Shown here: positions 43,663 to 52,960 of the stretch, piece by piece | Numbering within the stretch: the first letter of the stretch is position 1 | How the letters are laid out: each line of letters opens with the position of its first letter | Source: Gaiellasilicea sp963829845 | GTDB lineage: Bacteria > Actinomycetota > Thermoleophilia > Gaiellales > Gaiellaceae | Direction: 5' to 3' | Assembly: GCA_963829845.1 (NCBI GenBank) | Contig: CAWHKD010000024.1 | Location: 167,669 to 231,668 of the forward strand | Length of the DNA: 64,000 nucleotides | Notes under the pieces: model-generated | Database searches by the model: none | Seen by the model: only the letters and a program-made list of their open reading frames with translations | What the model was told of the DNA's origin: nothing | Program-made: the position numbers and the translations under genes

Positions 43663-44192
43663 TCGGCGTGCTCGTCAGCGGCGAGGGCTCCAACCTGCAG
43701 GCGCTGCTCGACGCCGGGCTGCACGTGTGCGCCGTCGCCTCGAGCCGGACGGGCGTCCGCGCGCTCGAGCGCGCAGGAGCGGCGGGCATTCCCGCCGCCG
43801 CCTTCGAGCTCTCCGAGTACGCCGACCGGATGCAGCGCGACACGACGATGGCGAACTGGCTCCAGGAACAGGGGGTACGGCTCGTCGTCTGCGCCGGCTA
43901 CATGCACCTGCTCACGCCCCACTTCCTCGACCGCTTCCCCGGCCGGATCGTCAACGTCCATCCCTCGCTGCTGCCCGCGTTCCCCGGTGCGCGCGCGATC
44001 GACGACGCGCTCGCGGCCGGCGTCGAGACGACCGGCGTCACCGTGCACCTCGTCGACGAGGGCCTCGACACGGGACCCGTGATCCGCCAGGAGCCCGTCC
44101 CCGTGCAGCCGCGCGAGACGCTGATCCAGCGGATCCGCGCGGTCGAGCACCGACTGCTCCCGGAGGTGGTGAGAGAGCTGTGCGTGCGCTGA
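43659..44192 (+). CDS. purN: GAR formyltransferase
   Basis: Transfers a formyl group from 10-formyl-THF to GAR. It is 177 residues: VLVSGEGSNLQALLDAGLHV, VVCAGYMHLLTPHFL and the catalytic region IVNVHPSLLPAFPGARAIDD followed by GVTVHLVDEGLDTGPVI. It is slightly short at the N-terminal end but complete. The GTG start overlaps purM; purH begins 13 bp before its stop. Confidence 0.94.
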   Translation: MIGVLVSGEGSNLQALLDAGLHVCAVASSRTGVRALERAGAAGIPAAAFELSEYADRMQRDTTMANWLQEQGVRLVVCAGYMHLLTPHFLDRFPGRIVNVHPSLLPAFPGARAIDDALAAGVETTGVTVHLVDEGLDTGPVIRQEPVPVQPRETLIQRIRAVEHRLLPEVVRELCVR

Positions 44193-45713
44193 TCTCCGTC
44201 TTTGACAAGACGCGCCTGGACACGCTCGTGAAAGGCCTCGCCTCGATGGACTGGGAGCTGGTCGCGAGCGGCGGCACCGCCGACTCGATCCGAGAGCTCG
44301 GCCTCGAGGTGACGACCGTCGAGGAGCTGACCCAGTTCCCGGAGATGCTCGGCGGGCGCGTGAAGACGCTGCATCCGCGCATCCACGCCGGCATCCTCGC
44401 ACGGCGCGAGGTCGGGACGGATCTCGCCGCGCTCACCGAGCACGGGATCGAGCTGTTCGACCTCGTCTGCGTCAACCTTTATCCGTTCGAGCAGGTGGCG
44501 CGCGAGCACGGCGTCCGCGAGGAGGAGGCCGTCGAGATGATCGACATCGGCGGCCCGTCGATGCTGCGCGGCGCGGCGAAGAACTTCGCGCACGTCGCTC
44601 CGGTCTGCCGCCCTGCCGACTACGAGCCGGTGCTCGACGAGCTGCGCGCCTCCGGCGCGCTCTCGCACGAGACGCGCCGCCAGCTCGCGGCGACCGCGTT
44701 CGCGACCTCGGCCAGCTACGAAGCGGCGATCGCCTCATGGTTCGCGGGGCGCGAGGCGTTCCCGCCGGTCTTCACCCCGGTGTTCGACAAGCACCTCGAG
44801 CTCGCGTACGGCGAGAATCCGCACCAGAGCGCCGCCTACTACGCCGAGCGAGGCGTCCGGACGCCACCTCTTGGCCCGCGTCGAGCAGCTGCACGGGCGC
44901 GAGCTCTCGTTCAACAACCTCAACGATCTCGACGCGGCGCGCATGCTCGTGCGCGAGTTCGCGCTCCCCGCCTGCGTGATCGTCAAGCATGCCAACCCGT
45001 GCGGCGTTGCAGTCGGCGCCTCGATCGAGGAGGCGTACGAGGTCGCGCTCGCGGCCGATCCGGTCTCGGCGTACGGCGGCGTCGTCGTGCTCAACCGCCC
45101 CGTCAGCGCCGCGCTCGGAGAGCGGTTGGCCGAGCAGTTCGTCGAGGTGCTCTTCGCCCCCGGCTACGACGAGGTCGCAGTCGAGGCGCTGATCCAGAAG
45201 CAGTCGATCAGGATCCTCAACGACACCGAGAGGCGCCAGGCCGAGGCATGGGAGCGTGACTACAAGCGAGTCCTGGGGGGCCTGCTCGTGCAGGACCGCG
45301 ACTGGGACGTCGAGGCGCGCGAGGGTATGGAGGTCGCAACGGGCGAGCCGACCGAGGCTCAATGGGGCGACCTGCTCTTCGCCGCCCGCGTCTGCAAGCA
45401 CGTCGCCTCGAACGCAATCGTGATCGCCAAGGACTTGCAGACGATCGGGATCGGCGCAGGCCAGATGAGCCGTGTCGACGCCGTCCGGATTGCGATCGAG
45501 AAGGCGCAGGAGCACGGGCACTCGCTCGTCGGCGCCTCACTCGCCTCGGACGCGTTCTTCCCCTTCCCCGACGGCCCGCGGCTCGCGCTCGAGGCAGGCG
45601 TCGACACCTTCATCCAGCCCGGAGGCTCGAAGCGCGACCTCGACGTGATCGAGGCGGTCGAGAGCGCCGGCGCCGTGATGGTCTTCACCGGGCGCCGGCA
45701 TTTCCGCCACTGA
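44180..45713 (+). CDS. purH: AICAR formyltransferase/IMP cyclohydrolase, one frameshift
   Basis: Catalyses the last two steps to IMP. The N-terminal cyclohydrolase domain is RALISVFDKTRLDTLVKGLA, TQFPEMLGGRVKTLHP and MIDIGGPSMLRGAAKNFAHV. After ELAYGENPHQSAAYY an extra C near 44863 shifts the frame. The transformylase domain then follows (VEQLHGRELSFNNLNDLDAA; VIVKHANPCGVAVG; FIQPGGSKRDLDVIEAVESA) and ends in GRRHFRH at 45713. The frameshift is probably a base-calling error. This is the last gene of the purM-N-H operon. Confidence 0.92.
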
Positions 45714-45738
45714 ATTTTCAGCCAGCCCATCCACCCGG

Positions 45739-45779
45739 CCCCCCCCAACTCAGCGCCCCCCCCCCCCCCCCCTTCCCCC
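45739..45779. other. C-homopolymer tract (8 C and 17 C)
   Basis: A run of 8 C at 45739-45746 and a run of 17 C at 45756-45772 sit between purH and the next gene fragment. Nothing similar occurs elsewhere in the window. This looks like low-quality consensus near the end of a contig. Confidence 0.7.
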
Positions 45780-45790
45780 TCACTCGCCTG

Positions 45791-45979
45791 GTGGACGAGC
45801 TCGAGCTGGGGATCCGGAACCACTCTACGGGGCGTTCGTCGCGGAGCGGAAGGCGCTGTCGACGGCCGAGACCGCAGTTGCGCTCGGACTCGCCGAGGAC
45901 GAGGTTGCGGCCGCGTACGCACGCCTCCACGAGGCGCACGCGTTCGTCCTCCAACCGGGCACGACCGAGATCCGGAAAT
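45791..45979 (+). pseudogene. MerB-like N-terminal fragment cut at the junction
   Basis: The frame reads VDELELGIRNH, then after one missing base near 45823 LYGAFVAERKALSTAETAVA, LGLAEDEVAAAYARLHEAHA and FVLQPGTTEIR. This resembles the N-terminal winged-helix part of alkylmercury-lyase-like (MerB family) proteins found in actinobacteria. The expected core domain (next would be a few residues, then the lyase fold) is missing: composition changes at about 45,975 and an unrelated stop follows. It is best seen as a gene truncated by the contig junction. Confidence 0.5.
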
Positions 45980-46015
45980 GCCAGACCGACGAGTCGACTC
46001 TGAACTGATTACGCC
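45970..46015. other. Junction between high-GC and Bradyrhizobium-like DNA
   Basis: Upstream the sequence has actinobacterial codon use with G/C third positions. Downstream it becomes mixed, with AT-rich spacers and rhizobial genes. The change falls within the coding frame of the MerB-like fragment. No tRNA, integrase or direct repeat marks an integration site. Confidence 0.65.
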
Positions 46016-46289
46016 ACTGGCGTCACGGCCGGGGCGATGGTCAAACCAACGAGGTGACCACTGCACGATGACCATGACTGACGGCGGTTAGACCAACTCA
46101 AGCCAGGCAAGTAGACGCCAGTCCATCGTGACAGACTATGTCAGGGATTAGGCTTCGGCCGCGGCGGCACCAGTGTCATCGGCACCATCCTGATCCTTCT
46201 CATCGTCCAGCTTTCTGATGGGGCGGATTGATCTGACAGGTTGAATGTTTTTGCGAGCCGTCAATTTGCGGGTCGCGGAAGGGCGCAAT

Positions 46290-46309
46290 GTGAGCAATTT
46301 TGAACAGAG
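46290..46309 (+). repeat. 20-nt dispersed motif, copy 1
   Basis: GTGAGCAATTTTGAACAGAG differs from the consensus GTGAGCAATTTTGCACAGAC at two positions. Other copies lie at 48061 (minus), 49695 and 57523. Confidence 0.5.
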
Positions 46310-46839
46310 TGATCTTCTTCTGAGCGACGACATTATAGATGGGCCCCGAAGCCCAGGCTGCGAGCAGCCTCGGCGAACAGAGTCGCGTAGTCTCGACACG
46401 ATCCAACGCGTCGCTAAATCGTTTCAGTCGGAGACTGCGTCCCCTCGTCGTCCCTGAATTTTCATATGACAACACTTTAAAGACGCCGGCACTCAAGTTT
46501 TTTAGGAGGATGAGCGTGTCCGTACCGTCTCTGGCGACAAAGCCCCGAGCCCAGCGGCGTCGGCTCCTGCTTGACGGCCGGGCGGAGCTTGTCGATGTCG
46601 GGATCGTAGACGGCGTCGAACAAGTACTTGGGAGCGGGGATCTGCGAGATCGTCTCGACCGAGACCGCTGAGCCGCTCAAGACCGAACTCAGCGGGGCGC
46701 TCAACAAGGTCGCCTGAAAGTCCGGCCTTCGGCCGCGGACATTGGCGCATTGTTAGCAAGCGCAACGGTCAGGCGAGATACGGGGCCTGCAGGCAAAAAA
46801 CATTTTCATTTCTTGAAGCGATGCTGTAAAACGGCGTGC

Positions 46840-46855
46840 GTTCATTTAAGTGAAC
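46840..46855. promoter_or_regulatory. Palindrome upstream of Crp/Fnr gene
   Basis: GTTCA-TTTAAG-TGAAC is an inverted repeat 22 nt before the Crp/Fnr start codon, a possible operator. Confidence 0.35.
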
Positions 46856-46877
46856 CCCTGCGAAGGGAGGGCCTGCG

Positions 46878-47554
46878 ATGAAACGCAAAGCAAAGCGTCC
46901 GTTCGATCCCAAAGTGTTTCTCTCGAAAGTCAACGGGGGACGTGCCATTTCCGATTATCGGAAGGATCAAATTGTGTACAGGCAGGGCGATCCTGCGATT
47001 CCGTTTTCTACATTCAGAGCGGCAAGGTCAAGAAGACCGTCGTCTCCGAGCAGGGGAAGGAAGCCGTGGTCGCACTTCTGGGAACCGGCGATTTCTTTGG
47101 GGAGGGGTGCTTGACCGGACAGCCGCTGCGTCTGGCAACAGTCTCCGCTATGACGGAATGCGTGATCGTGCGAATAGCAAAGGCAGACATCACCCGCGTG
47201 ATCCACAAAGAGCCTGCGTTTGCCGAGTTATTTATCGCGCACCTCTTGGCTCGAAACATTCGTGTAGAAGAGGATCTGGTTGATCAATTGTTCAATTCGA
47301 GCGAGAAACGGCTGGCACGGATCCTTCTGCTTCTGGCGAATTTTGGCAAGGAAGGTCGGCCGGAGCCAATCATAGCGAAAATCAGCCAAGAGACACTGGC
47401 GGAGATGATCGGCACGACGCGATCTCGCGTAAGTTTTTTCATGAACAAATTTCGGGAATTGGGTCTTATTGATTACAACGGCCAAATTGAAGTCCACAGT
47501 TCCTTGTTGAACGTGGTTCTGCACGAGAAGCCGCAGATTAAAACGCAAGGCTAG
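46878..47554 (+). pseudogene. Crp/Fnr-family regulator with one-base deletion
   Basis: A regulator of about 226 residues. The start MKRKAKRPFDPKVFLSKVNG and KDQIVYRQGDPA are in one frame. A missing G near 46998 (expected GDPADSVFYIQSGKV) moves the rest to another frame: VFYIQSGKVKKTVVSEQGKE, the cyclic-nucleotide-like jelly roll, then a helix-turn-helix (ISQETLAEMIGTTRSRVSFF, MNKFRELGLIDYNG). There are no Fnr-type Cys residues. It is a close paralogue of the intact gene at 54883. Either decay or a sequencing error; all domains are otherwise intact. Confidence 0.85.
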
Positions 47555-47829
47555 CCTTCGAGGTAGTCACAACTCGGCAAGCTCAAGCGAAAGCTGGAAA
47601 AGTCCCGGCAAGCGGCCGCAGCAGGCATAAAAGTTTCAGTGGCTCACAAGCAATGTGGACTACAAGCCCACGCAATTGGCCTTTGAGTACGCGGACGAAG
47701 GAAATGAGGATAGCGGCAGGGGCCTGTGACGAGGGCGCCAACTGAGGCATACGCAAACATTGCTCATACCTGGCCCATTCCTAAAAAGCCGGGCGAGAAT
47801 TAGATTAGAGGTTCGCAGCCGTGGCGGCC
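47555..47829. other. Intergenic region, nothing recognised
   Basis: No supported coding frame, repeat or terminator is seen between the Crp gene and the small interrupted gene on the minus strand. Confidence 0.4.
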
Positions 47830-48012
47830 TTAGACGGCCCTGGCTTCGGGCGGGCAGTCGTTTAAGACCACAGTCGTCTCGCTCTGCATCGCAGCTTGCG
47901 TCCATGTGCGAGCAAGGTCCATCAAGGTCCTTTTCTCTTTTTAGGATTTGGATTGCTGCGCCGAAAGCATGGCCTCTTCGGCATACTGCCAGAACTTCTC
48001 AGCGTTTGACAT
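47830..48012 (-). pseudogene. Small rhizobial protein gene interrupted by in-frame TAA
   Basis: With a very strong ribosome-binding site (AGGAGGGG), the frame reads MSNAEKFWQYAEEAMLSAQQ, then SKS, then TAA (47943-47941), then in the same frame KEKRTLMDLARTWTQAAMQS followed by ETTVVLNDCPPEARAV to a second stop. The text after the stop looks like the continuation of the same family (small helical proteins of rhizobia, about 55-60 residues). A single base change (for example GAA to TAA) explains it. Function unknown. Confidence 0.65.
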
Positions 48013-48351
48013 TGACCCCTCCTGGGTGCGGAACGGAGTCTGTGCCTCATTATTTCAGCAGTCTGAGCAAAATTGCTCACTAGGATGCGCAATCCCCAAG
48101 CCAAATCAGAGCGGCGCACGGTTTCCGGAGCCGTTTGACGACCGCACGGCCCGTGGCTTGGCGTTGTTGACGCCATGTGCACCGGCCTATTCGGGAACGC
48201 TGCAAAACAGGGAACTCGAATGGAGTTCCAATGGTCTTCTTTATATTAATGCCTAGCTATGGGAGATCCATGGCTTAGATGAAGTGGGTTGGTTGAGTGA
48301 TGACATTCAGTGACATTCAACGCATCCCAGAATATTTGAAAGGATATTGCG
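48013..48351. other. Intergenic region with one copy of the 20-nt motif
   Basis: No gene is supported here. The motif copy at 48061-48080 lies about 50 nt upstream of the interrupted minus-strand gene and could be part of its promoter region. Confidence 0.4.
48061..48080 (-). repeat. 20-nt dispersed motif, copy 2
   Basis: On the minus strand this reads GTGAGCAATTTTGCTCAGAC, one mismatch from the consensus. It forms a palindromic core GAGCAAAATTGCTC. Confidence 0.55.
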
Positions 48352-48642
48352 ATGACGAACGCACAACATGCGACCGAAAACCTGACTATCCACATCAAGG
48401 TCAAGGATTACGCCACATGGCGTACGGGTTACGATGGGCGCGAGAAGGGCCGCCTCTCCGCAGGTATTACGAATGGGAGAGTGTTCCGCAGCGCCGAAGA
48501 CCCGAATGACGTGGTGATCCTCCAGGATGTCGCCGACGTGGCAAAGGCCCGCACTTGGTTGGGTTCAGACGACATGAAGGCAGCGATGGAGAAGGGCGGC
48601 GTAGTCGGCTCACCAAATGTCCGCTTTGCGGCCGCGGCCTAA
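48352..48642 (+). CDS. Small cyclase/ABM-like protein, 96 aa
   Basis: A 96-residue protein with a ferredoxin-like fold of the antibiotic-biosynthesis-monooxygenase/stress-type dimeric barrel: LTIHIKVKDYATWRTGYDGR, GRVFRSAEDPNDVVILQDVA and DDMKAAMEKGGVVGSPNVRF. No catalytic residues can be named. RBS GAAAGGA precedes the ATG. Such proteins are common in Bradyrhizobium and relatives (known of the group, not tested here). Confidence 0.75.
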   Translation: MTNAQHATENLTIHIKVKDYATWRTGYDGREKGRLSAGITNGRVFRSAEDPNDVVILQDVADVAKARTWLGSDDMKAAMEKGGVVGSPNVRFAAAA

Positions 48643-48713
48643 GTCGTAGCGGAAACAGACCGTAGCCGGGATGGTGCGTAGCGTGAGTGTTTTGTTGCGT
48701 GGCCGTCCCTAAG

Positions 48714-48821
48714 ATGGAAGCCCCAGCCCCCGTCCCCCGACCGGCGATGAAGCCTCGGGCGATCCCGATCGCAAGCTCCAGCAAGGTTCTGGAGATCCAG
48801 CCGACCAAGGTCGCTGCCTGA
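48714..48821 (+). CDS. Tiny Pro-rich ORF before terminator
   Basis: A 35-residue frame (MEAPAPVPRPAMKPRAIPIA, then SSSKVLEIQPTKVAA) ends 26 nt before a strong terminator. A GTG 15 nt upstream is an alternative start. The ordered ending and the terminator suggest it may be translated, but no family is known. Confidence 0.35.
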   Translation: MEAPAPVPRPAMKPRAIPIASSSKVLEIQPTKVAA

Positions 48822-48847
48822 GGCTCTGAACGGATGAATTTTGGGAG

Positions 48848-48876
48848 CGCCCCGGTTTCCGGGGCGTTTTCGTTTT
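48848..48876 (+). terminator. Intrinsic terminator
   Basis: CGCCCCGG (48848-48855) pairs with CCGGGGCG (48859-48866) around TTT, followed by TTTTCGTTTT. Confidence 0.9.
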
Positions 48877-49083
48877 GACCGGACGCGACGAGCAACGGCT
48901 GATCACTTGAGCGGTGCGACCAGTGAAGCTTTTGCTGGATATCTACCTTTTGCCCTAACGGGTCAACAGAATGTGTCCTTTCGGTCCGGATAGTCTCGGT
49001 ATTTTTTGCCGCACTGAACACCTACTCGCCGCTCCCCGCGACCACATGGGACACGCCTTCTTGGCGGGCGGCGGCTCGGACTT

Positions 49084-49260
49084 TCAGTTTCGTTTGATCT
49101 TGAGGATTTTCGTAGAACCACACTTCTTGCATGCGAGCGTGAATTTCTCGAATTCACTGAGGAACAGAATTGGTGTGATACGGATAATGACCATTTCCGT
49201 TCCGCAATCAGGACACGCCGACGGAGCCCCTACTTCGGCTGGCGTTTCTTGGTCGGCCAC
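49084..49260 (-). CDS. Small zinc-ribbon protein, 58 aa
   Basis: A gene under 60 codons. The frame reads VADQETPAEVGAPSACPDCG, then TEMVIIRITPILFLSEFEKF, then TLACKKCGSTKILKIKRN. Two CxxC pairs (CPDC and CKKC) separated by beta strands make a classical zinc ribbon. The start is GTG with GGAAA upstream. It resembles the second small zinc-ribbon protein at 53287, so two such proteins flank groESL. The function is unknown. Confidence 0.75.
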   Translation of the reverse strand: MADQETPAEVGAPSACPDCGTEMVIIRITPILFLSEFEKFTLACKKCGSTKILKIKRN

Positions 49261-49762
49261 GTGGTTTCCTTTCGCGAAGCGAGGGCAACGGATACCTGGT
49301 GGGTCCCAGTCGTGGAGTTAAAGAACGTCTGAATGTCTTGCCCCAGCGTCTCGGTCATTCTCATGGGGGCGGGACTGCAGGACGGCAGCCTGCGTCGCCT
49401 TCAAACTGAGGCATAACGCTGACTTGCCTCACGAAAAGAGATGAGGCGCTGCTGGCCTTCGTCCCACAGTACCAGCCGCACACATTTTAAACTCTGGACC
49501 AACGACACGTCGACAGACACCACCAGTTGCAACCGGTAGAGTCCTCAGGCGCTCTTGGGACCGGGGGGGGGATGGAAGCGCCTGATATGGTTAGCCTAAA
49601 GCTCATCACGAGCCCGCGTCTGTATCAGACTGCTCACTTTTCCCGATTTCTAGGACAACAAAAGGTGATAAGGGCACATCGCGAGAGATTGCAGGTGAGC
49701 AATTTCGCACAGACGCCACTCGACAATCGGACCTAGCTTGATGTGGGTGGCAAGAATTGCCC
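49261..49762. other. Intergenic region with one motif copy
   Basis: About 500 nt without a supported gene. It contains a run of nine G at 49563-49571 and the 20-nt motif at 49695-49714, 49 nt before the next small gene. Confidence 0.45.
49695..49714 (+). repeat. 20-nt dispersed motif, copy 3
   Basis: GTGAGCAATTTCGCACAGAC has one mismatch to the consensus and lies 48 nt upstream of the small gene at 49763. Confidence 0.55.
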
Positions 49763-49912
49763 ATGAAACTGACCGTTACCGCCCAGGAGCACGTAATGCA
49801 CCGGTTTGGAAGACGACTAGAGCTAGTCAAGGAGGCGGAGATAATGTCGAGAGATGAAGCAATTCGCCGTTCATTGAGCGAAGGATCTCGACCGGTCGAG
49901 CAGATCACATAG
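49763..49912 (+). CDS. Small HRFGRxLxL-type protein, 49 aa
   Basis: The frame reads MKLTVTAQEHVMHRFGRRLE, then LVKEAEIMSRDEAIRRSLSE, then GSRPVEQIT. The segment MHRFGRRLEL is shared with MHTHRFGRKLKL in the gene at 53024, so the two may be related. It has no known domain and the role is unknown. Confidence 0.5.
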   Translation: MKLTVTAQEHVMHRFGRRLELVKEAEIMSRDEAIRRSLSEGSRPVEQIT

Positions 49913-50051
49913 AGGGAAACCTGCCTTGCTGTTTCCCTGCTCACACGAGCTAGCAGAAAGGCCGGTTCGAGCCATCTATAATCAATTGTTGAAAGTGCCC
50001 TGCTTTGTCAGTTCGGCCGCAAGCCGTACCTCAGCCAAGCTCTGTCTGAGA

Positions 50052-50336
50052 TCACTGATGGAACTTCAATGACGGAGGCACCCAAGCTGTTCGCGCGGAG
50101 TTGCCGTTTGCCGTATTTTCGGGCCCGGATTGTTGGCGAAGGTATGCTAGTCTAGAGGCATTGCGGTTAGCCGCTTCCTTGGCCAATCGTAGCTCTCTCA
50201 ACCGAGCGGTCTTTGTGCGTGTGGCCGCCTCTCGCGCAGAATATTCTGCCCAAGCTAAGCTGGCTTCTCGTACCTTCTCTTCCTTCTTAAACAGTGCGTT
50301 CGCCCTTTTAGCGGCAGGGCTCAAATTGATGTCCAA
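50052..50336 (-). CDS. Small charged helical protein, 94 aa
   Basis: A 94-residue helical protein: MDINLSPAAKRANALFKKEE, then KVREASLAWAEYSAREAATR and TKTARLRELRLAKEAANRNA. The regular charge pattern suggests a coiled coil. RBS AGGAGA precedes the ATG. Such proteins recur in rhizobial genomes. The function is unknown. Confidence 0.65.
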   Translation of the reverse strand: MDINLSPAAKRANALFKKEEKVREASLAWAEYSAREAATRTKTARLRELRLAKEAANRNASRLAYLRQQSGPENTANGNSARTAWVPPSLKFHQ

Positions 50337-50957
50337 TACACTCTCCTGGTTACAACTATATGTATGTACGATTGTCCTGTTTCGCCACTACAGGCTCCTC
50401 GGAAGCAAGCAGAATCGGATTGGACCTCCTCCGTTTTGAGGTCCGCTCTACCCCGGAACTGCTGACATCAATCGGTGCAGCCGGCAGAATCCCTTCCTGC
50501 CACAAGCAGTCATGGCGCCTACGTCCATTCTGCGGCAGCGCCTCCTCGGCGCGTAACCTGACGCCAGAGATGCTTAGCTCAATTTCTTGGCCCCTATTGT
50601 GCGTTCCGTCCGACACCCCATGTAAGTAATACAGACGAGCAGCGGCTTGTCCGAGAGCTGCCCACAAAAAGCGGCGACGTACCGAAGTCTCCGTTCCGCA
50701 TAATGGCAGCACTGGTGCCGTCGGCAGGCACAATCAAACTCCAAATTGAGCTGCGTTCGGAATGGGTGCCTTCAGAACCCGATTCGTACGCGTCCGCGCG
50801 CTGCTTGCGGCGCGCGTCCCTCCTCATCGAAAGGCAGAAGCCATCGTTAACCCGTCTTCTACGCAAGGGATAAGGATCGAACTGTGCTCATAACCGTAGC
50901 GGACAATATCGGACCGCGCCAAACGTCTCTCACCAGTCAAAATATTGGAGCGCACTT
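50337..50957. other. Region upstream of groES without confident gene
   Basis: Overlapping open frames exist on both strands (for example 50356-50733 on the minus strand), but none shows a family, ordered domains or a good ribosome-binding site. No CIRCE element (TTAGCACTC...GAGTGCTAA) and no -24/-12 sigma-54 promoter is visible before groES, so control by HrcA or NifA is not supported by sequence. Confidence 0.45.
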
Positions 50958-51272
50958 ATGAAATTCCGCCCACTACACGATCGTGTTGTTGTCGAGCGTA
51001 TTGATCCCGAAGCGAAGTCCGCCGGCGGCATCATCATCCCTGACACCGCTCAGGAGAAGCCCTCGCAAGGTGAGATCATCGCCGTCGGCCCGGGCGGCCG
51101 CGACGAAGCCGGCAAGCTGATCCCGATCGACCTGAAGGTGGGCGACCGCGTGCTGTTCGGCAAGTGGTCGGGCACCGAGGTCAAGCTCGACAGCGTCGAT
51201 TACTTGATCATGAAGGAGAGCGACATCATGGGCGTGCTGCAGGAAACGGTGGCCAAGAAGAAGGCCGCCTGA
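50958..51272 (+). CDS. groES: Co-chaperonin GroES
   Basis: Heptameric lid of the GroEL chamber. It is 104 residues: MKFRPLHDRVVVERIDPEAK, the mobile loop SAGGIIIPDTAQEKPSQG, and KVGDRVLFGKWSGTEVKLDS. RBS TTGGAGCG precedes the ATG. groEL follows 40 nt later in the same operon. Codon use and text are alphaproteobacterial, quite unlike the purine segment. Confidence 0.98.
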   Translation: MKFRPLHDRVVVERIDPEAKSAGGIIIPDTAQEKPSQGEIIAVGPGGRDEAGKLIPIDLKVGDRVLFGKWSGTEVKLDSVDYLIMKESDIMGVLQETVAKKKAA

Positions 51273-51312
51273 GCATTCCCATCACCGAAACAGGAATTCA
51301 CGGAGTAGCAAA

Positions 51313-52947
51313 ATGTCTGCAAAGGAAGTTAAATTCTCAGTCGATGCGCGCGACAGAATGTTGCGCGGAATCGACACCCTCAACAATGCGGTGAAGGTGA
51401 CGCTCGGCCCGAAGGGTCGCAATGTGGTGCTCGACAAGTCTTACGGGGCACCCCGCATCACTAAGGATGGCGTTACCGTCGCAAAGGAGATCGAGCTTGA
51501 GGACAAGTTCGAGAACATGGGCGCTCAGATGGTCCGCGAGGTCGCGTCGAAGACGTCCGACCAGGCAGGTGACGGTACCACCACCGCCACCGTACTCGCC
51601 CACGCGATTGTGCGGGAAGGCGCCAAGGCGGTTGCCGCCGGCATGAATCCGATGGATCTCAAGCGCGGTGTCGACCTCGCGGTTGATGCCGTCGTCGCGG
51701 ATCTGAAAAAGAACTCCAAGAAGGTCACCTCCAACGAAGAGATCGCCCAGGTCGGTACCATCTCGGCCAACGGCGACCACGAGATCGGGCGCTTCCTCGC
51801 CGACGCCATGAAGAAGGTCGGCAATGAGGGCGTCATTACGATCGAAGAGGCCAAGTCGCTCGAGACCGAGCTCGAAGTGGTCGAGGGCATGCAATTCGAC
51901 CGTGGCTACATCTCGCCGTACTTCGTCACCAACGCCGACAAGATGCGCGTCGAGATGGAGGATCCCTACCTCTTCATCTACGAAAAGAAGCTGTCGGGAC
52001 TGCAGGCGCTGCTGCCTTTGCTGGAAGCGGTGGTGAAAACCTCCAAGCCCCTCGTCATCGTGGCCGAGGACATTGAGGGCGAAGCCCTTGCGACCCTCGT
52101 GGTCAACAAGTTGCGCGGCGGCCTGAAGGTCGCGGCGGTCAAGGCCCCCGGCTTCGGCGATCGCCGCAAAGCGATGCTCGAAGATATCGCGATTCTCACG
52201 GGCGGTCAGGCGATCTCCGAGGACCTCGGCATCAAGCTTGAAAACGTCACGCTCGCCATGCTCGGGCGCGCCAAGAAGGTGACGATCGAGAAGGAAAACA
52301 CAACCATTGTCAGCGGTGGCGGCAAGAAGTCCGACATCGAGGCCCGCATCGCCCAGCTCAAGACGCAGATCGAGGAGACCACCTCCGACTACGACAAGGA
52401 GAAGCTGCAGGAGCGGCTCGCCAAGCTCGCGGGCGGCGTCGCGGTAATCCGCGTCGGCGGGGCGACGGAGATCGAAGTGAAGGAGCGCAAGGATCGCGTC
52501 GACGATGCGATGCACGCGACCCGCGCCGCGGTCGAGGAAGGCATTCTACCGGGAGGCGGCGTTGCGCTCTTGCGCGCCACCAAAGCGCTGGAAAAGCTGA
52601 AGGTCCAAAACGACGACCAGAAAGTCGGAGTGGAGATCGTTCGTAAGGCGATCAGCGCCCCGGCTCGCCAGATTGCCCTCAACGCAGGCGAGGACGGCTC
52701 CGTTATCGTCGGAAAGATCCTGGAGAATGACCAGTACGGCTACGGCTTCGACGCGCAGACGGGCGAGTACGTCAACATGATGTCCAAGGGCATCATTGAC
52801 CCGACAAAGGTGGTTCGCGCAGCGCTACAGGGCGCGGCCTCAGTCGCTGGTTTGCTCATCACCACCGAGGCGATGGTCGCCGAACTACCGCAGAAGAAGG
52901 GCCAGGCGATACCGGGCGGGGGCGGCATGGGTGGCATGGACTACTGA
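51313..52947 (+). CDS. groEL: Chaperonin GroEL
   Basis: Folds proteins in an ATP-driven double ring. It is 544 residues and complete: LGPKGRNVVLDKSYGAPRIT, the ATP site GDGTTTATVLAHAIV, the apical domain (GYISPYFVTNADKM), AIPGGGGMGGMDY at the end with the usual Gly/Met tail, and the signature AAVEEGILPGGGVAL. It is intact without frameshifts. Bradyrhizobia carry several groESL copies; which one this is cannot be told. Confidence 0.98.
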   Translation: MSAKEVKFSVDARDRMLRGIDTLNNAVKVTLGPKGRNVVLDKSYGAPRITKDGVTVAKEIELEDKFENMGAQMVREVASKTSDQAGDGTTTATVLAHAIVREGAKAVAAGMNPMDLKRGVDLAVDAVVADLKKNSKKVTSNEEIAQVGTISANGDHEIGRFLADAMKKVGNEGVITIEEAKSLETELEVVEGMQFDRGYISPYFVTNADKMRVEMEDPYLFIYEKKLSGLQALLPLLEAVVKTSKPLVIVAEDIEGEALATLVVNKLRGGLKVAAVKAPGFGDRRKAMLEDIAILTGGQAISEDLGIKLENVTLAMLGRAKKVTIEKENTTIVSGGGKKSDIEARIAQLKTQIEETTSDYDKEKLQERLAKLAGGVAVIRVGGATEIEVKERKDRVDDAMHATRAAVEEGILPGGGVALLRATKALEKLKVQNDDQKVGVEIVRKAISAPARQIALNAGEDGSVIVGKILENDQYGYGFDAQTGEYVNMMSKGIIDPTKVVRAALQGAASVAGLLITTEAMVAELPQKKGQAIPGGGGMGGMDY

Positions 52948-52960
52948 TCGTTTTCGTTAC

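Larger units (their letters stand above)
46010..46877. other. Intergenic region without supported gene
   Basis: Several short open frames on both strands show no recognisable family and no good ribosome-binding site. The region holds one copy of the 20-nt motif (46290-46309) and, just before the Crp gene, a palindrome (46840-46855). Confidence 0.5.

Noticed and set aside
46477..46707. Minus-strand open frame of 76 codons
   Set aside because: No family features and no ribosome-binding site; overlaps equally long frames on the other strand.
50356..50733. Minus-strand open frame of 125 codons before groES
   Set aside because: No recognised domain and mixed composition; could not be told from chance.
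50880..50957. Heat-shock or nitrogen-fixation control sites before groES (CIRCE, sigma-54)
   Set aside because: Neither the CIRCE inverted repeat nor a GG-N10-GC element is present.
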